Shown here: in pieces, positions 1 to 9,810 of the stretch
Layout: each line of letters starts with the position of its first letter
Numbering within the stretch: the stretch's first letter is position 1
DNA from: Moniliella sp. 'wahieum'
Lineage: Eukaryota; Basidiomycota; Moniliellomycetes; Moniliellales; Moniliellaceae
Assembly: GCA_003971905.1 (NCBI GenBank)
Contig: RSEE01000186.1
Span: 1 to 26,874 of the forward strand
Direction of reading: 5' to 3'
DNA length: 26,874 nt
Program-made: the position numbers and the translations under genes
The notes under the pieces: model-generated
What the model was told of the DNA's origin: nothing
The model's input: only the letters and a program-made list of their open reading frames with translations
Databases searched by the model: none

Positions 1-1235
1 GCGTGGTTAGCGGACGGACGAAAGGCCATTCGGTCCCGTCGGGCTGGGCGAGGGGTGCCAGCCGCTTGGAAGATGCGTCGGTCAGGCCGATGAAGAATCG
101 AGCCTGCCCGGGAGACAGCGTGGGTTTCGCGCTCTCTTTCCCGGTCCCTCTCGCGTTCACGGGCAGGCTCCTTAGCCAAAATGTGATCGGTATGGTCAAC
201 GAGGGAGTCATACCTGCGTGTCTGGGTTGGTGGTGCTGGTTTTCGAATGCGTAAGGGAGGTGGAAGCCAGGGCTAGGAGGTCAGGGAGGCCAGGAAGGTA
301 TGAGAGCAATGGGGGGTATGGCGCATCGTCATCGAGGTGCTTGCTCGTATCGGACGAGAGCGGCAGCGTGTTAGCGATGCGGCTCGGTCGTGGCCGCGCA
401 TCGAGGCAGACGTATTACCTTCCACCGCATTCCGTTTGGAAGGGAGGTCCTCTCTCCTCGTCTCACGACTTGTTCCCCCCGTCACCCCGCTGCTGGAGGG
501 GCCGGGGAGACGGAGGCACGGGGCGCATCCCTTGGCTGGGAGTAGGCAGAAGCGGAATGGTTAGAGCGGGGCGGTAGACGAATGAGCAGCGTGCAGGGGA
601 GAGTCCGTGGTATGGTGCAAAGTACGGCCAGGCATGCCATTGGGAAGATGCGAGGCTGGGTATGGAGAGCGAATGGAAGTCAATGGGCGATCGGGTGAGC
701 TGGCTTGGTACCCTTGTTTGGACGGTACGCGTCGAATCGGAGCCAAGGAGGGAGAGGGCGCCTCATTCCTCCTGTCCACTTTGGTCGGGGAAGCGGACAA
801 CGCACTCATGCCACCTCCTTGGTCCGACTCGGATTCCGAGGGTTCAAACGTCACATTGTCCAAGTGCCGGGACTGGCGCGAGCTCTTGTTGGGGATGCGG
901 TGGGACGAAAAGGCAGGAGACGAAGGCGTGCTCTGCACCGGGAAAAAGGCGACGACGATGTCCTGCGCGTGGACGTGGATGAGGCGAGGATGAGGGCGAA
1001 GACGAAGACGAAGGGGAGGAGGGAGGGGAGGTGGCGCCACCGAACCGTTCCGCACCCCATGCGGAAGCGACAATCATCCCCGAGACCGCAGCGCGAGAAA
1101 CATCAGCGGCATAGGGGTCGAGGTACGACCGATCTCCTCGGGGGCCAGATCCCAACCTGCTCCCCACACTGCCCATGCCAAGCGTGGAGACCTCTTCGGC
1201 GAGGGGCAGGAGCGCATCGATCGGGAGGGGACGAC

Positions 1236-1290
<55 letters not shown>

Positions 1291-1301
1291 ATGGCGACAT
1301 G
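1..1301 (-). CDS. Ser/Pro-rich, Arg-rich hypothetical protein (partial, runs off the left edge)
   Basis: I do not recognise this gene. Coding-like text runs along the minus strand across several frames that join by single-base shifts. A possible start is the ATG at 1299-1301, which opens a (Ser-Pro)n tract encoded by the 6-bp repeat at 1236-1290. Next come a stretch containing YLDPYAADVSRAAVSGM (about 1130-1080), a poly-Ser/Pro tract, a stretch with FEPSESESDQGGG (about 820), Ser/Pro-rich low complexity to about 560, a segment with LDDDAPYPPLLSYLPGLP (about 300), and an Arg/Glu-rich stretch (EPARERERDRERERE, about 175-130) still open at base 1. The composition suggests an intrinsically disordered nuclear or signalling protein, but no domain is visible. 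Five or more frame breaks are needed, so the start and exact frame path are uncertain. The 3' end lies outside the window. Confidence 0.42.
1236..1290 (+). repeat. (TGAGGG)n hexanucleotide microsatellite, about 9 copies
   Basis: Eight perfect TGAGGG units (1241-1288) are preceded by a partial unit. On the minus strand the unit reads as two codons, so it encodes Ser-Pro dipeptides in the overlapping gene. It resembles a telomere variant repeat but lies about 25 kb from the telomere. Confidence 0.9.
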
Positions 1302-2453
1302 GACGGCAACCGCGTCGACGCGGCGGCGAGCTGCGGGGCAACAAGGGAATCGGGGCTGTGGGCACGGAAGGCAAGTGGGATGGGCGCACGGCTGGCCTGG
1401 CGTGGCGGCGGTGGGCGCACGCTGCGGGGAGGCGGGAGTCGGAGTGCATGTCGCGCAGGCGGCGGGCGGGCAGGGTGGGGGAGGAGGGGCTGTATGCGGC
1501 ACTGGGGGGGGGCGTGCTGGAGGAGGGCGCAGGGCGCGGGCTGGACGGGAGACATGGTGGGCCCCCGTGTGGCGCCAGCGGACGTGCAGAGGAGGCGAGG
1601 CGAGGCGAGGCGGGGAGAAGTAGCAGGTGGAGCAACGCACACCCGTGGGCACGCCAGATGGGAGAGGCAGCGTGAAGCTGAAGCGCACTCGGACTGGGCC
1701 GCGTGCCTCGCGGCTCCCTGGGCGGCCAGTGGGGCCTTGCACGGCCGAAGCTCTGGGCTGAAGCTCAAACTCCACGCTTCAAGCTTCAAGCTTCCCCAGA
1801 CAGCGAGCGCACCCACTACCCACCTCTCACCAACTCACCAACATCCATTCCGTGCCTGCCGCCAAGTACCCATCGCACCCATCCCACCACGCGTTTCACT
1901 AGCACCTAGCAACGCCTGTTGCGCCTCCCAGTGGCCCTCTCCGCCTTCCCCTTTCTTTCCCATTCGTCTGCCCCCTACCAACACCACCGCGTCCAACCTC
2001 TTCTAAGCGTTAACCTGGGCCGCCCTGCCCCCCCCCATTCGCCTTTCCTCATCCGCTCCACCACCTCCACGTCCACAAACCGCATGCACACTCGCCCCCT
2101 GCCCCTGCCCCCGTCGGTCACGTGCCAGCCTGTGACCATCGCCACCGGCGACATGAATGTGCGTCACACGTCACGCGTCACATGCCCCAACTTGCTGCCC
2201 AACGCCAACCCACTCGCCTGCGCAGCCCCGCCGCACCCAGCAGCTCCCGTCGCCCCCGCATCGACGTGTCCGTGCTCTACCTTGGCGTAGGCCACCACAG
2301 CCCCTCCAACGCGGCCCTTCGACACATCTTCATCCACAGCAATAACCTTTCGTGAAACGCAATGGTGGTATCGATGCGATGGTACGGCCCCGGTAATTAA
2401 TAATTGAGGTACGGGTGCTAGTCAGTACGAAGCCGGCTGTTGCGTATAGGTTG

Positions 2454-2476
2454 AGATCTGAGGCTCGCTCAGATCT
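2454..2476. promoter_or_regulatory. Inverted repeat, 9-bp arms AGATCTGAG/CTCAGATCT
   Basis: There are perfect 9-bp arms around a 5-base loop (GCTCG), about 245 bp upstream of the Pom33-like ATG. It could be a dimeric transcription factor site. Function is unknown. Confidence 0.4.
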
Positions 2477-2604
2477 GAGCCCATGGGCCAAGGTCGGCCG
2501 CGCGCAAACGCCGGGGGAGAAGAAGAAAAGGGCGGCTACAGGAGGCAAGAGATCGTAGGCGTCTCTGGCAAAAGATGGACCGTCGTCTTTGCGATCTGGG
2601 TCCG

Positions 2605-2626
2605 CTGTGACAGTCACTAGTCACAG
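2605..2626. promoter_or_regulatory. Inverted repeat CTGTGAC...GTCACAG in the Pom33-like promoter
   Basis: Seven-bp arms flank AGTCACTA, and a further GTGACAG follows at once. It lies about 93 bp upstream of the proposed ATG. The GTGAC/GTCAC half sites would suit a dimeric DNA-binding protein. Only the symmetry is directly seen. Confidence 0.4.
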
Positions 2627-2718
2627 GTGACAGCATGCCAGATTACGTGACCCCTGCACGGGCATTTGTTACCAACCCAGGCAAGAACTGCGAACCCACG
2701 CTCTGTGCCTCATCTGCC

Positions 2719-3758
2719 ATGGTACGTCCACACGACTCCCTTCTCGCCGCTGCGCGCAGTCCTAACCCCCCCCCCGCCCAGTCCCGCCCCTCTGCCAGCG
2801 CGCCTCATCTTGTCTGGGCCGGCGGCCACATCCTGACGCTCTTCTGCGGCGCCTGGGCGCTGATCAGGACGCTTGTCTTGATGCGGGCCGCCAGGCTGGC
2901 GACCGCGTCCTACGTCATCGCTTACCTCGGCGCATTGGTCAGCTACGGGATTGTGGTCTACAAGTCCTTTGGCCGGCCGCAGTGTCCAAGGCCAGTCTGC
3001 ACCGCATCCTTCTGGATGAGAAATGCAGTACTTGGTCCTGTCGTTTACTGGCTGTGGACCTACTCTACCCCCATCCCCATCACGCTGGTTCCCTTTGTCG
3101 TCTTTCCCTCTTCCATGTCCTCACCTTCTTCCGCACCACCCTTATCCCCTTGCCTTCCCCCCATCGTCCCAGAGCGCCGCCGCCTCGGCCTATCCCAAAA
3201 GGGTGCAGACCCTGATCCAGAACTGGGTCAAGACCACCTACAACCCAGCAATGCGCTTTGTCGCCTACGCCGAAGTGGTCATCTTTGCCCGTCTCCTTTT
3301 GGGCGCAATCGCGTTGCGCAACTCGCTTTTGGCTCCGCTCCTGTTTGCCCACTTTATGCGCCTCCGTTTCGTCATGAGCTCCTTCACGCGTCACGCTTTT
3401 GGCCAGGTCCAAACCCAGCTCGACACGCTCAGTCGCAACCCGCGCTGGCCCGGACTCGGTCCGCAAGGGCTACCTCACTACCCGCGACCTCATTGCTCGG
3501 TACGCCAATTCGGTGCTGTCTTTCGATGCCGCGGTGCCTGCTACCCGGCCAAGACTTCGTCCTCTGCCGCTGCCCCGGCCCGGCCCCGGCTTCGGCCACT
3601 TCCACCACCGTACCTGCCGCTGCCCGGCCCCGACCACGCCGACCGCCGTTCCTTCCACTGCCTTCACGTCCAGCCCCCAAGCCACGACCAGCCTCGACGC
3701 TACGGCCGCGACGGCCGCAGCGGCGCATGCTACAACGGGGCCGGGAGCTACGTTTTAA
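2719..3758 (+). CDS. Pom33/TMEM33 family membrane protein
   Basis: This family comprises ER/nuclear-envelope membrane proteins (yeast Pom33/Per33, fission yeast Tts1, human TMEM33) that help position nuclear pores and shape ER tubules. Visible blocks in order are HILTLFCGAWALIRTLVL (TM1), YLGALVSYGIVVYKSFGRPQ (TM2), LHRILLDE, MQYLVLSF then PITLVPFVVF (TM3), SLFHVLTFFRTTLIP, IQNWVKTTYNPAMRFVAYAE, and RLLLGAIALRNSLLAPLLF (TM4) with HFMRLRFVMSSFTRHAFGQV. The start is probably the ATG at 2719, followed directly by an intron (GTACGT at 2722, branch site TCCTAAC at 2760, acceptor CAG at 2781). An upstream ATG at 2635 is possible. The blocks lie in successive frames separated by five single-base deletions between about 2970 and 3170, plus one further shift near 3445, so no single open frame covers the protein. 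The Ala/Pro-rich C-terminus ending at 3758 is less certain. Confidence 0.8.
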
Positions 3759-4426
3759 GTGGAATCGCTTCTGTCGCCGTGCAGGAGAAACTGCGTGTCG
3801 CGTGTCTGCCCTCCGCTCATGCTCTCGAAGCAAGCACAGCCTTCATTCACTGCCTACTTGCCCGTGGGGAAGGAAACGTGCTCGCGCTCGCGCTCGCACC
3901 TCAAATCTGGTGAATCCCTGTTCCTCTCCCTCTCTCCGTCCCTCCCCTCCCCCCGTTGTCGGATACAATGCGTTGATATACTTTGCTCTCTCTCGTTCCC
4001 ATCCTACTATACTGATACGCTCGCGGGCATAGTGTGTGTGCTTTTCTTCTTTTTTTGTTTCCCGCCCTGGGTTCCTCCGCGTCGGGCGCCATTGTATTCT
4101 CGTTTGGATCAGGTGCATGGGGGCAGCTGGCAATCCCGATCCAGTTGTTGTTTCGTCTAGATACAGTCGCAGGAAGCAGGTTCCTGCCGGTTCGCGCGGG
4201 GGGCGAGAGAGAAAACTGCTGTGCCCCACCCGCATTCATCGGGGGTATCAAAACCCTGCTACGTGGGCGTTGTGGACGGGCGGGATGAAATCGTGGTGGT
4301 GCAGGGACGAATACCGAAGAGGTAACAAAAGTGACGCGGAGAGGGCATAGGTTCTTCGGTTTCCATCCAAGCGATGCCGAGAGGGAAAGGGCGACTGCGC
4401 ATTTAAACTAGCCGCAACCAAAAAAG
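3759..4426. other. Intergenic, nothing recognised
   Basis: This is the 3' flank of the Pom33-like gene and the space before the tRNA. It is pyrimidine-rich near 3920-4060. No domain or RNA gene was seen. Confidence 0.5.
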
Positions 4427-4521
4427 TGCTTCAAAGGGGAATCGAACCCCTGTCACATCGACATCTCACAGGCACGGGGCCAGTCTGGCAACGATGTAGT
4501 ATACCACTAACCCATTGAAGC
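4427..4521 (-). tRNA. tRNA-Gly(GCC) with a 24-nt intron
   Basis: Read on the minus strand from 4521, the acceptor arm GCTTCAA pairs with TTGAAGC before discriminator A. The D arm contains GGTTAGTGGTA. The anticodon stem CATCG/CGATG encloses the loop TTGCCA, with anticodon GCC. A 24-nt insert follows position 37, the canonical intron site, and begins GACTGGC, which can pair with the anticodon as in bulge-helix-bulge introns. The variable loop is 4 nt and the T arm is AGGGG TTCGATT CCCCT, containing a perfect B box. Removing the intron leaves 71 nt, the usual tRNA-Gly length. No stem base is broken, unlike the neighbouring protein genes. Confidence 0.93.
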
Positions 4522-5295
4522 TTACGATGATCCAATGAAATACAAGAAGTAGACAGGCGTGCCGATGTGTGCATTCCAAAAGAATCTAACTTCCGACCTC
4601 GTTCGCCAACAAAGTACGCTATCTGGGATAGTTTCACCCACCTCCCATCTTCCATTCCCCCTTGTTTTCGTCCGCCCGCCATATCGTTTCTTTTCCGTGT
4701 TGGAGGGGGGGGGCTTGGGACTCTAGGACTTTGGTCCCGTTTGGTCACATGTTAGGCGCCATCGACCATCAGAGTGTGGTCCTGTGTCTCTCACCTGTCG
4801 GTTCGGACCCGCTTCTTCAACCATCGGCCCGGGGGGGGTTATTTCATCGCACTGTAGGTCGTATCTGTGGGATTCCCGTTAGGCCTTAGGCATGCCCGTA
4901 CACCTTGCCGATCGACCCGCACGAGAGCGCACCCTAGCTGATACCCTGCAACAGCATGTGCAGCTCGCGGTGTCGAAGAGGTATATGGCAGGTCCGCCCT
5001 CCCTCATCACCTGACATTACCGCTTGCTCTCCATCAACCTCAACCAGGAAACGCCAGTGCTAACCGTCCCCATGTAATGCTTTTTTCCGCGGTGACTGCA
5101 TTAGCTACGTAGGTGCCTAGTATCATAGGCGGATATGGGGGGGATGGGGGGAAAGATAGGGGTAAACCCAACTCAACATTTTAGATTCAAGAGACGAGAC
5201 TCCTTAACAAATCAGTGAGGCAAGACCAGTCAAGCCTCCTCGACCGATTAAAGAAACAAGACTCCTTAACGCAAAAAGGCAGCCATCCAACCCAC
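4522..5295. other. Intergenic, no firmly supported gene
   Basis: This is the space between the tRNA and the 3' end of RPL10. It contains a G-rich run near 5135-5165 and one doubtful small spliced reading frame, listed separately. Nothing else was recognised. Confidence 0.5.
4892..5063 (+). CDS. Doubtful small spliced ORF, 34 codons
   Basis: ATG at 4892 opens MPVHLADRPARERTLADTLQ. After 30 codons the frame meets a good donor (GTATAT at 4981), a CTGAC branch-like site near 5011 and a CAACCAG acceptor at 5047. Splicing a 67-nt intron would continue in frame for four codons to TAA at 5063. No family is recognised, and a chance arrangement is likely. Confidence 0.18.
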
Positions 5296-5956
5296 TTACT
5301 GCTGGGCAGCAGCGCGCTGGTGGAGCTTGAGGTTCTGGACGAGGGGGCCGTGGTTGTTGACAAACTGGAGGTAGCAGCCGTCCTTGATGATACGGTTCTC
5401 GGCCATAGCCTGGGTGAACTGGGTGCGGTCGAGCTGGGTGAAGCCCCACTTCTTCGACACAATGATCTTCTGGCGACCAGCAAACTTGTACCGGAGCGAC
5501 GCAGAGCCTCGAGCACGGCAGCCTTGTTGCTGTCCTTGCAGCGGATCGAGATGAGCACCTGGCCAATGTCGACACGGGCCACCGTGTCGTAGGGCTTGCC
5601 CCAGGCACCACGCATACCCGTCTGCAGACGGTCAGCGCCAGCGCACGAGAGCATCTTGTTGATGCGGATCACGTGGAAGGGGTGCACGCGGATGCGCATG
5701 TGGAAAGCGTCCTTGCCGGCGTCTTGACCATGTACTTGTTGGCGCAAATGCGGGCCGCCTCAAGCGCCTCCGAGGTGATCTGCTGGTGCTCGTCGCACAC
5801 CATGTGGGCGCAGAAGGGGAAGTCATCAACCGACGCACGCTTGCGGCCCAGGTCAAAGATGCGGATCTTGGGCTCGGGCACACCACGGTTGTAGCGCGAC
5901 TTGGGGTAGGGCTTGTTCTTGCAGTAGCGGTAGCAGCGCGCGGGACGACGACCCAT
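5296..5956 (-). CDS. RPL10: 60S ribosomal protein uL16 (RPL10/QM)
   Basis: uL16 is an essential protein of the large ribosomal subunit. It joins late in the cytoplasm, contacts the tRNA acceptor end and completes the peptidyl-transferase region. The start ATG at 5956 gives [20 protein letters not shown]. The conserved blocks [100 protein letters not shown] and LVQNLKLHQ run to TAA at 5296-5298. The total is about 220 residues, the normal family length, with no coding intron. Two single bases are missing: one near 5720 (between MVKT and AGKDAF) and one near 5491 (between RRSG and YKFAG). Everything else is conserved, so assembly error is more likely than a pseudogene. Two telobox-like motifs lie upstream. 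Confidence 0.95.
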
Positions 5957-6034
5957 CTTGATGAACTTGGCGGTGGTGGGAAGACAGCCGAGCTAGCCGC
6001 AGGGGGAACAGCCACGAGGATGCGGCGGGTAGGC

Positions 6035-6123
6035 GCAACCCTACTGATGAATAAAATTAGAGCGGGCGATACACACGGGTCGTGCTAATTGCTGCGGCAA
6101 TGCCATTCCGTACTAGGGTTATT
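6035..6123. promoter_or_regulatory. Two telobox-like motifs upstream of RPL10
   Basis: CAACCCTAC lies at 6036-6044 and CTAGGGTTATT at 6113-6123, about 80 and 160 bp upstream of the RPL10 ATG and in opposite orientations. TTAGGG-like boxes bound by Tbf1-type Myb proteins drive ribosomal-protein genes in many fungi. Only the motifs are seen; binding is inferred. Confidence 0.45.
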
Positions 6124-6268
6124 CCCAATTCCACAGTCGATCACGTGCACGCCTACGCCGTTTGATTCGCCACCGGATCTCAGAGACCGCCTTGTTCCCA
6201 ACGGGCTGTGGAGGTGCTAGAGTGCGACTTGGGAGCACTCGCGATCCTATGGATCAGCTGCAAAGCAG

Positions 6269-6421
6269 CCTTCAGACAAGGCGTGAAGGCAAAGTGGTGA
6301 GCCAAAGTCTTCAAGCAACGTCTCATTGTGAGGAGCAACAGGTCAAGAAAGGAAGCAGAGGCGTACCTTCAGACAAGGCGTGAAGGCAAAGTGGTGAGCC
6401 ACAAGTCTTCAAGCAACGTCT
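6269..6421 (+). repeat. 55/56-bp direct repeat, copies 97 bp apart
   Basis: Copy 1 (6269-6323) and copy 2 (6366-6421) both run from CCTTCAGACAAGGC to AAGCAACGTCT. They are identical except that copy 2 has one extra C (GCCACAAG versus GCCAAAG). Each contains AAAGTGGTGAGCC, which resembles a splice donor. No coding function is recognised. Confidence 0.85.
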
Positions 6422-6868
6422 GAAGAGGGAAGAAAGGAGAGAGAGAAGGGAGATGGAGCGAGCAGGGCGTGCGCGGCCTGCGAGCGGAACGCTTTCGCTC
6501 GGCTAGGCGAGCGTCACCGATCCATTGAGGGCCGCGCAGGAGAACCCTAGCAGTACCCTCTAACAGGAGGGGCTGATGACCACGGACTATGGTAGGCATC
6601 TTTTAGTAATGACCGCTCATCGACCTCTAGCGAGCCATACAGACCACTGTGACAGCTGCGCTTGATTGTATTTGGACGGTGGCCTACTTCAGCCGCGGCC
6701 ACAGCGCTGTCAACGTCTACACTCGATGCCACTTTCGTGCTCTCGTTCTGGGTTCAGACGAACGTATTAAAGTCCACGGGTGCATATACACGGTCAAGAA
6801 CAATACTGATGACTACTCTAGTGTAGCAGTAGTCGTACAATGCACCCCCAATGGCCGCAGCTTTGGCA
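6422..6868. other. Intergenic, nothing recognised
   Basis: This stretch lies between the direct repeat and the 3' end of the bZIP gene. Short open frames exist on both strands (for example 6649-6891 plus and 6547-6732 minus) but show no domain. Confidence 0.45.
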
Positions 6869-7826
6869 CTATTCAGCCTCGGGCACGTTGATGGGTGGGG
6901 GCAAGGGCGCGCCATGCCGAGCGGCGACAAGGGCACCCACTTCTTCCGCAAACTTCTCCACGGCCTGGCCGGCTCCCGCATTCGGCAGGACCGTGCCGAC
7001 GGCAGTAAAAAGGACCGGATCCTTGTTCACTAGGCCCATGCGAAGCCACGCATTCTCCCGCTCGATTAGCGCATTGTCCGCCGTCAACTCTCGCAGACGC
7101 TGGCGTAACCACCGTGCATCCTCCTCGAGCGCCGTCTCGCGCGCTTTCTTCTTAATCCGGAACCGCGCTGCAATGCATACCCGTCAGAATTCGCCTCTCA
7201 GAAGATCTGCAAAGAGTACCCCATGTGAAACAACGTACCACTTGCTAACGTGTTCCTCCGTCGTTTCTCTTCCTCGTTAGCCGCATAGGATTCTGCTTCA
7301 ATCCGCTCTTCCAGCCGTGGCGTCGGAGGTACTCCTGGGCCAGGCGCCGTGGGGAGGTTCCAGGCAGTGAATGCTCCATGGGGGAGCGGTGCAGGAGGCG
7401 GTGCACCCGGACGCAAGTTGACAATGATCGCACTCTTTTTGCGTCGCGCATCTTGCCAGACGTGAGCGGGTTGATAGGAACCAACGGTGTCTTACTCTTC
7501 TTCCTCTTATTGGCCGGCGGGGAGGAACGGGTGGATGCGGTGCTCGGTTGGCCAGGATCTGAGCTCCTTGGCTCCATGGCCACAGGCGATTCTTGCAGTA
7601 GGAGGGAAACCCACGGCGCCCATTCGGCCGTGGCCATCTCAACTGGTGGTGGCGGTGGCGGGTGAGCGGGAGGTGTTGGCTGAAAAAATGGTGCAGTGGC
7701 AGTAGTAGTGGCAGTGGCAGCAACGGGAGCAGGGGAGGCGATTAGCCGGCTGAGACGGGCAGTGCTATCGGCGCTCCGACTGCGCCGAGGAACGACGAAG
7801 GGGGTAGGCGGCGCGTGGGTGGACAT
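6869..7826 (-). CDS. bZIP transcription factor, MetR/Cys-3-like
   Basis: This is a nuclear DNA-binding regulator. In the MetR/Cys-3/Met4 group, which it resembles, the role is control of sulphur assimilation. The start ATG at 7826 (MSTHAPPTPFVVPRRSRS) opens a Pro/Ala/Ser-rich N-terminus. Exon 1 ends EEEKRRRNTLAS at 7239. A 71-nt intron follows (7168-7238, GTACGT to TTGCAG), and exon 2 continues ARFRIKKKARE. Joined, this gives the basic region signature N-x7-R. The zipper has Leu/Ile at heptad positions through LEEDARWLRQRLREL, ALIERENAWL. The protein ends INVPEAE at TAG 6869. There is one missing base near 7438, in an A/T run. Leu replaces the usual Ala in NTAASARFR. The bZIP call is firm; the sulphur-regulator subclass rests on the basic-region wording only. 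Confidence 0.8.
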
Positions 7827-9192
7827 GGCAGTGGTGGTGGTTGCGGAAAGGACGAGGATGAGTTGATGATGGCGTTAAACCATGCGTGTGCCCAACATAC
7901 GTCGACCTGTTGGCACTGCTGCGCCTCGGCTGGTTCAAAGGCTAACAATAACGACCTGTCGGGGCATGCACCTGGAAGCTTGACGAGTCTCTCTACCAGA
8001 GTATAGATGACGCGAGACGTTACACGTCCAAAGATATTCTTACGTCGATACAGCACAGAGTACAATAAGATCGGTGTCTTTCATCCACACTCTGTTCCCG
8101 CCCCAGCCAAGCGAACCACAAGGCATCTCTGCCGGCTATCAATCGCAAACACTGCAACAGATGCAGACACCCAACGGCAGAGGGCAGATTGCGAGCCACG
8201 CGTCTCGATGGATACTACACTCGTGTTGGGGTCGTGTGGAGAGTGTGCTTGTGCTTGCGAGCAGCATGGACTGGACTGAGCACGTTGACGTTGAGCGTTG
8301 AGTATTGGGCGCTGAGCTGAGCGAGGAGCTGCTCCACGCCGTGCGGGGGGCGTCTCACATAAGACCTAAGACCTAAGACCTTAGCCTAAGACCCAAGGGG
8401 GGAGTTAAGCACCCAAATGGCGTGCTCCGATCGACTTTGGTGCAGTAATATTTTCACAAGTACGTCGCAGTGCTTTACTCACGCTAGGGTTGCTGCGCTT
8501 GCTGTTTTGACGCATGGTGTGCTCCCGCCGACTGACGCCCAGCTGGCTACGCTGGATGCGTTGAAATGACGTTACCCGGATGGACCAATTGCTTCCCACC
8601 ACCAGCGTCTGGAGCAAGCGCCTCGTTCCATTCCTCCATGGACCCATCTCCCACCTGAGGCTTGAAGGCCTGAGGCCTGACCGGCTGACCGGTGACCGCC
8701 GATCCTTTGTTGCTGGGGGGGCGCTCCCTTTATTCTACGAGGATTTGGAACATGTATCTGGCAGCCAGGCAGTGCTCACAGCACCAGCCATGGCCTGCCG
8801 TAGTGTTGTTCTACCAGCAGCTCTTGAGCTTGATGCCGGCGATCGATGTGACGTCGTGACGCCACGTTGATCGAGATGCCCAACACGCCGACCATCACGC
8901 TCGCCAGCGCTCCCCCAGCCGTCGCGGTTGTGCAGCCACTCTCCACCCACACCAGCGGCCCTTGGCCTGCGGAGTGGCACGTGATGCGGGGTGCGCACGG
9001 CGGAATGGTCGAGCGGAAGGGGCGGGGCAGCACTGGAGCAGTGGGGTGGGGGCGCGTGCAGGACAGTGTTGCGGCCAAGCTGGCTGCCAACTGCTAATTA
9101 GTACATGGCGGCTTCCGTCGACCGTCGCAGCTCGGCCGCCACCTCGCCTTGCCTGCCGACGGGTGTCCTCGGCCGCCAGCCTGCCCGCCACG
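7827..9192. other. bZIP promoter and intergenic region, no supported gene
   Basis: This stretch holds the presumed bZIP promoter and a heptanucleotide repeat (8360-8393). Open frames on both strands at 8735-9100 look mildly coding-like but overlap each other and match no family. Confidence 0.4.
8360..8393 (+). repeat. (TAAGACC)n short tandem repeat
   Basis: Three perfect tandem units (8360-8380) are followed, after TTAGCC, by a fourth at 8387-8393. Confidence 0.8.
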
Positions 9193-9261
9193 ATGCTGAC
9201 GGCGTGCGAGAGCGCCGAGGCGAATCTGCTCGTGTACCACTACCTCAAGGAGAGTGGCTAG
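9193..9261 (+). pseudogene. LisH-motif N-terminal fragment (TBL1/Sif2-like)
   Basis: ATG at 9193 opens MLTACESAEANLLVYHYLKE and ends Ser-Gly-TAG at 9261. The LVYHYLKESG core closely resembles the N-terminal LisH motif of TBL1/Sif2-type WD40 corepressors (Set3/SMRT-NCoR complex subunits). In those proteins a further helix and WD40 repeats follow. Neither a continuation of LisH nor WD40 repeats can be found before the copia-like gene at 9811. It could be the first exon of a gene whose remainder was lost, or a chance match of about a dozen residues. Confidence 0.33.
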
Positions 9262-9810
9262 CTCGTTGTTGCCATTTCTTTGTACAACTGTGGCTAGTAC
9301 TACTTGTACTGATTTATTACCCTGACTGATGTGCCGCCGGCCGCCGGGGCACGGTGTGGGACGTCTGCTGCCCTCCCCTCCGCGCACTTGCGGCTTTTGG
9401 TTGTGTCTTAACTCAATCCGTAGGCCCGTCAGAAGGAGAGAGGAATAGAGTGCGAGGCGGGAGAAACCGCGTAGGAAGGTGGGTTGGAAAGCAGGGCCAG
9501 GCTTTGTTGAGGCCTCGAAGGTCGTATACATAACACGGGGCAGCAGGGAGGCATATACATGCCAATCAGACGCCTCAGCCTACGTGCCGCACCACAGCGT
9601 TCCTGAATTGAAGGAGATGGATTCCAATCGCATGGGGTGGGGGGGGATCTTTCTATATCCGGGTTCGTGCATCCACACATTCATCAACAAGTCAGAGGAG
9701 AGGGGGAGGGCGAGGAGTGGAGAGGAACAGAGAGGGGCGGAGAGGGATTGCCTACCCCAGACAAAGAGGTAGGATATCCCATCGATCCGAATCAAAAAGG
9801 CGATCTGAGG
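9262..9810. other. Intergenic, 3' flank of the copia-derived gene
   Basis: This stretch was inspected for a downstream LTR. No direct repeat shared with the 12400-13500 side was noticed, and no gene was seen. Confidence 0.45.

Larger units (their letters stand above)
1302..2718. other. Divergent intergenic region, no supported gene
   Basis: This stretch separates the leftward Ser/Pro-rich gene from the rightward Pom33-like gene and should hold both promoters. It contains short (GAGGC)n runs near 1592-1615, TTCAAGC repeats near 1777-1795, a long C-rich, pyrimidine-biased tract (1790-2340) and two hairpins listed separately. Open frames here are long only because the DNA is C-rich, and none shows a recognisable domain. 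A short coding-looking segment on the plus strand near 2230-2355 cannot be assigned. Confidence 0.5.

Noticed and set aside
705..2006. 433-codon plus-strand open frame
   Set aside because: It is Gly/Arg-rich low complexity arising from GC-rich DNA. It lies antisense to the more convincing minus-strand gene and matches no family.
8360..8393. TAAGACC repeat as an interstitial telomere
   Set aside because: The unit is a heptamer that does not match CCCTAA, and only four copies exist.
8735..9100. Overlapping coding-like frames on both strands
   Set aside because: Neither strand shows a recognisable motif, and they cannot both be real.
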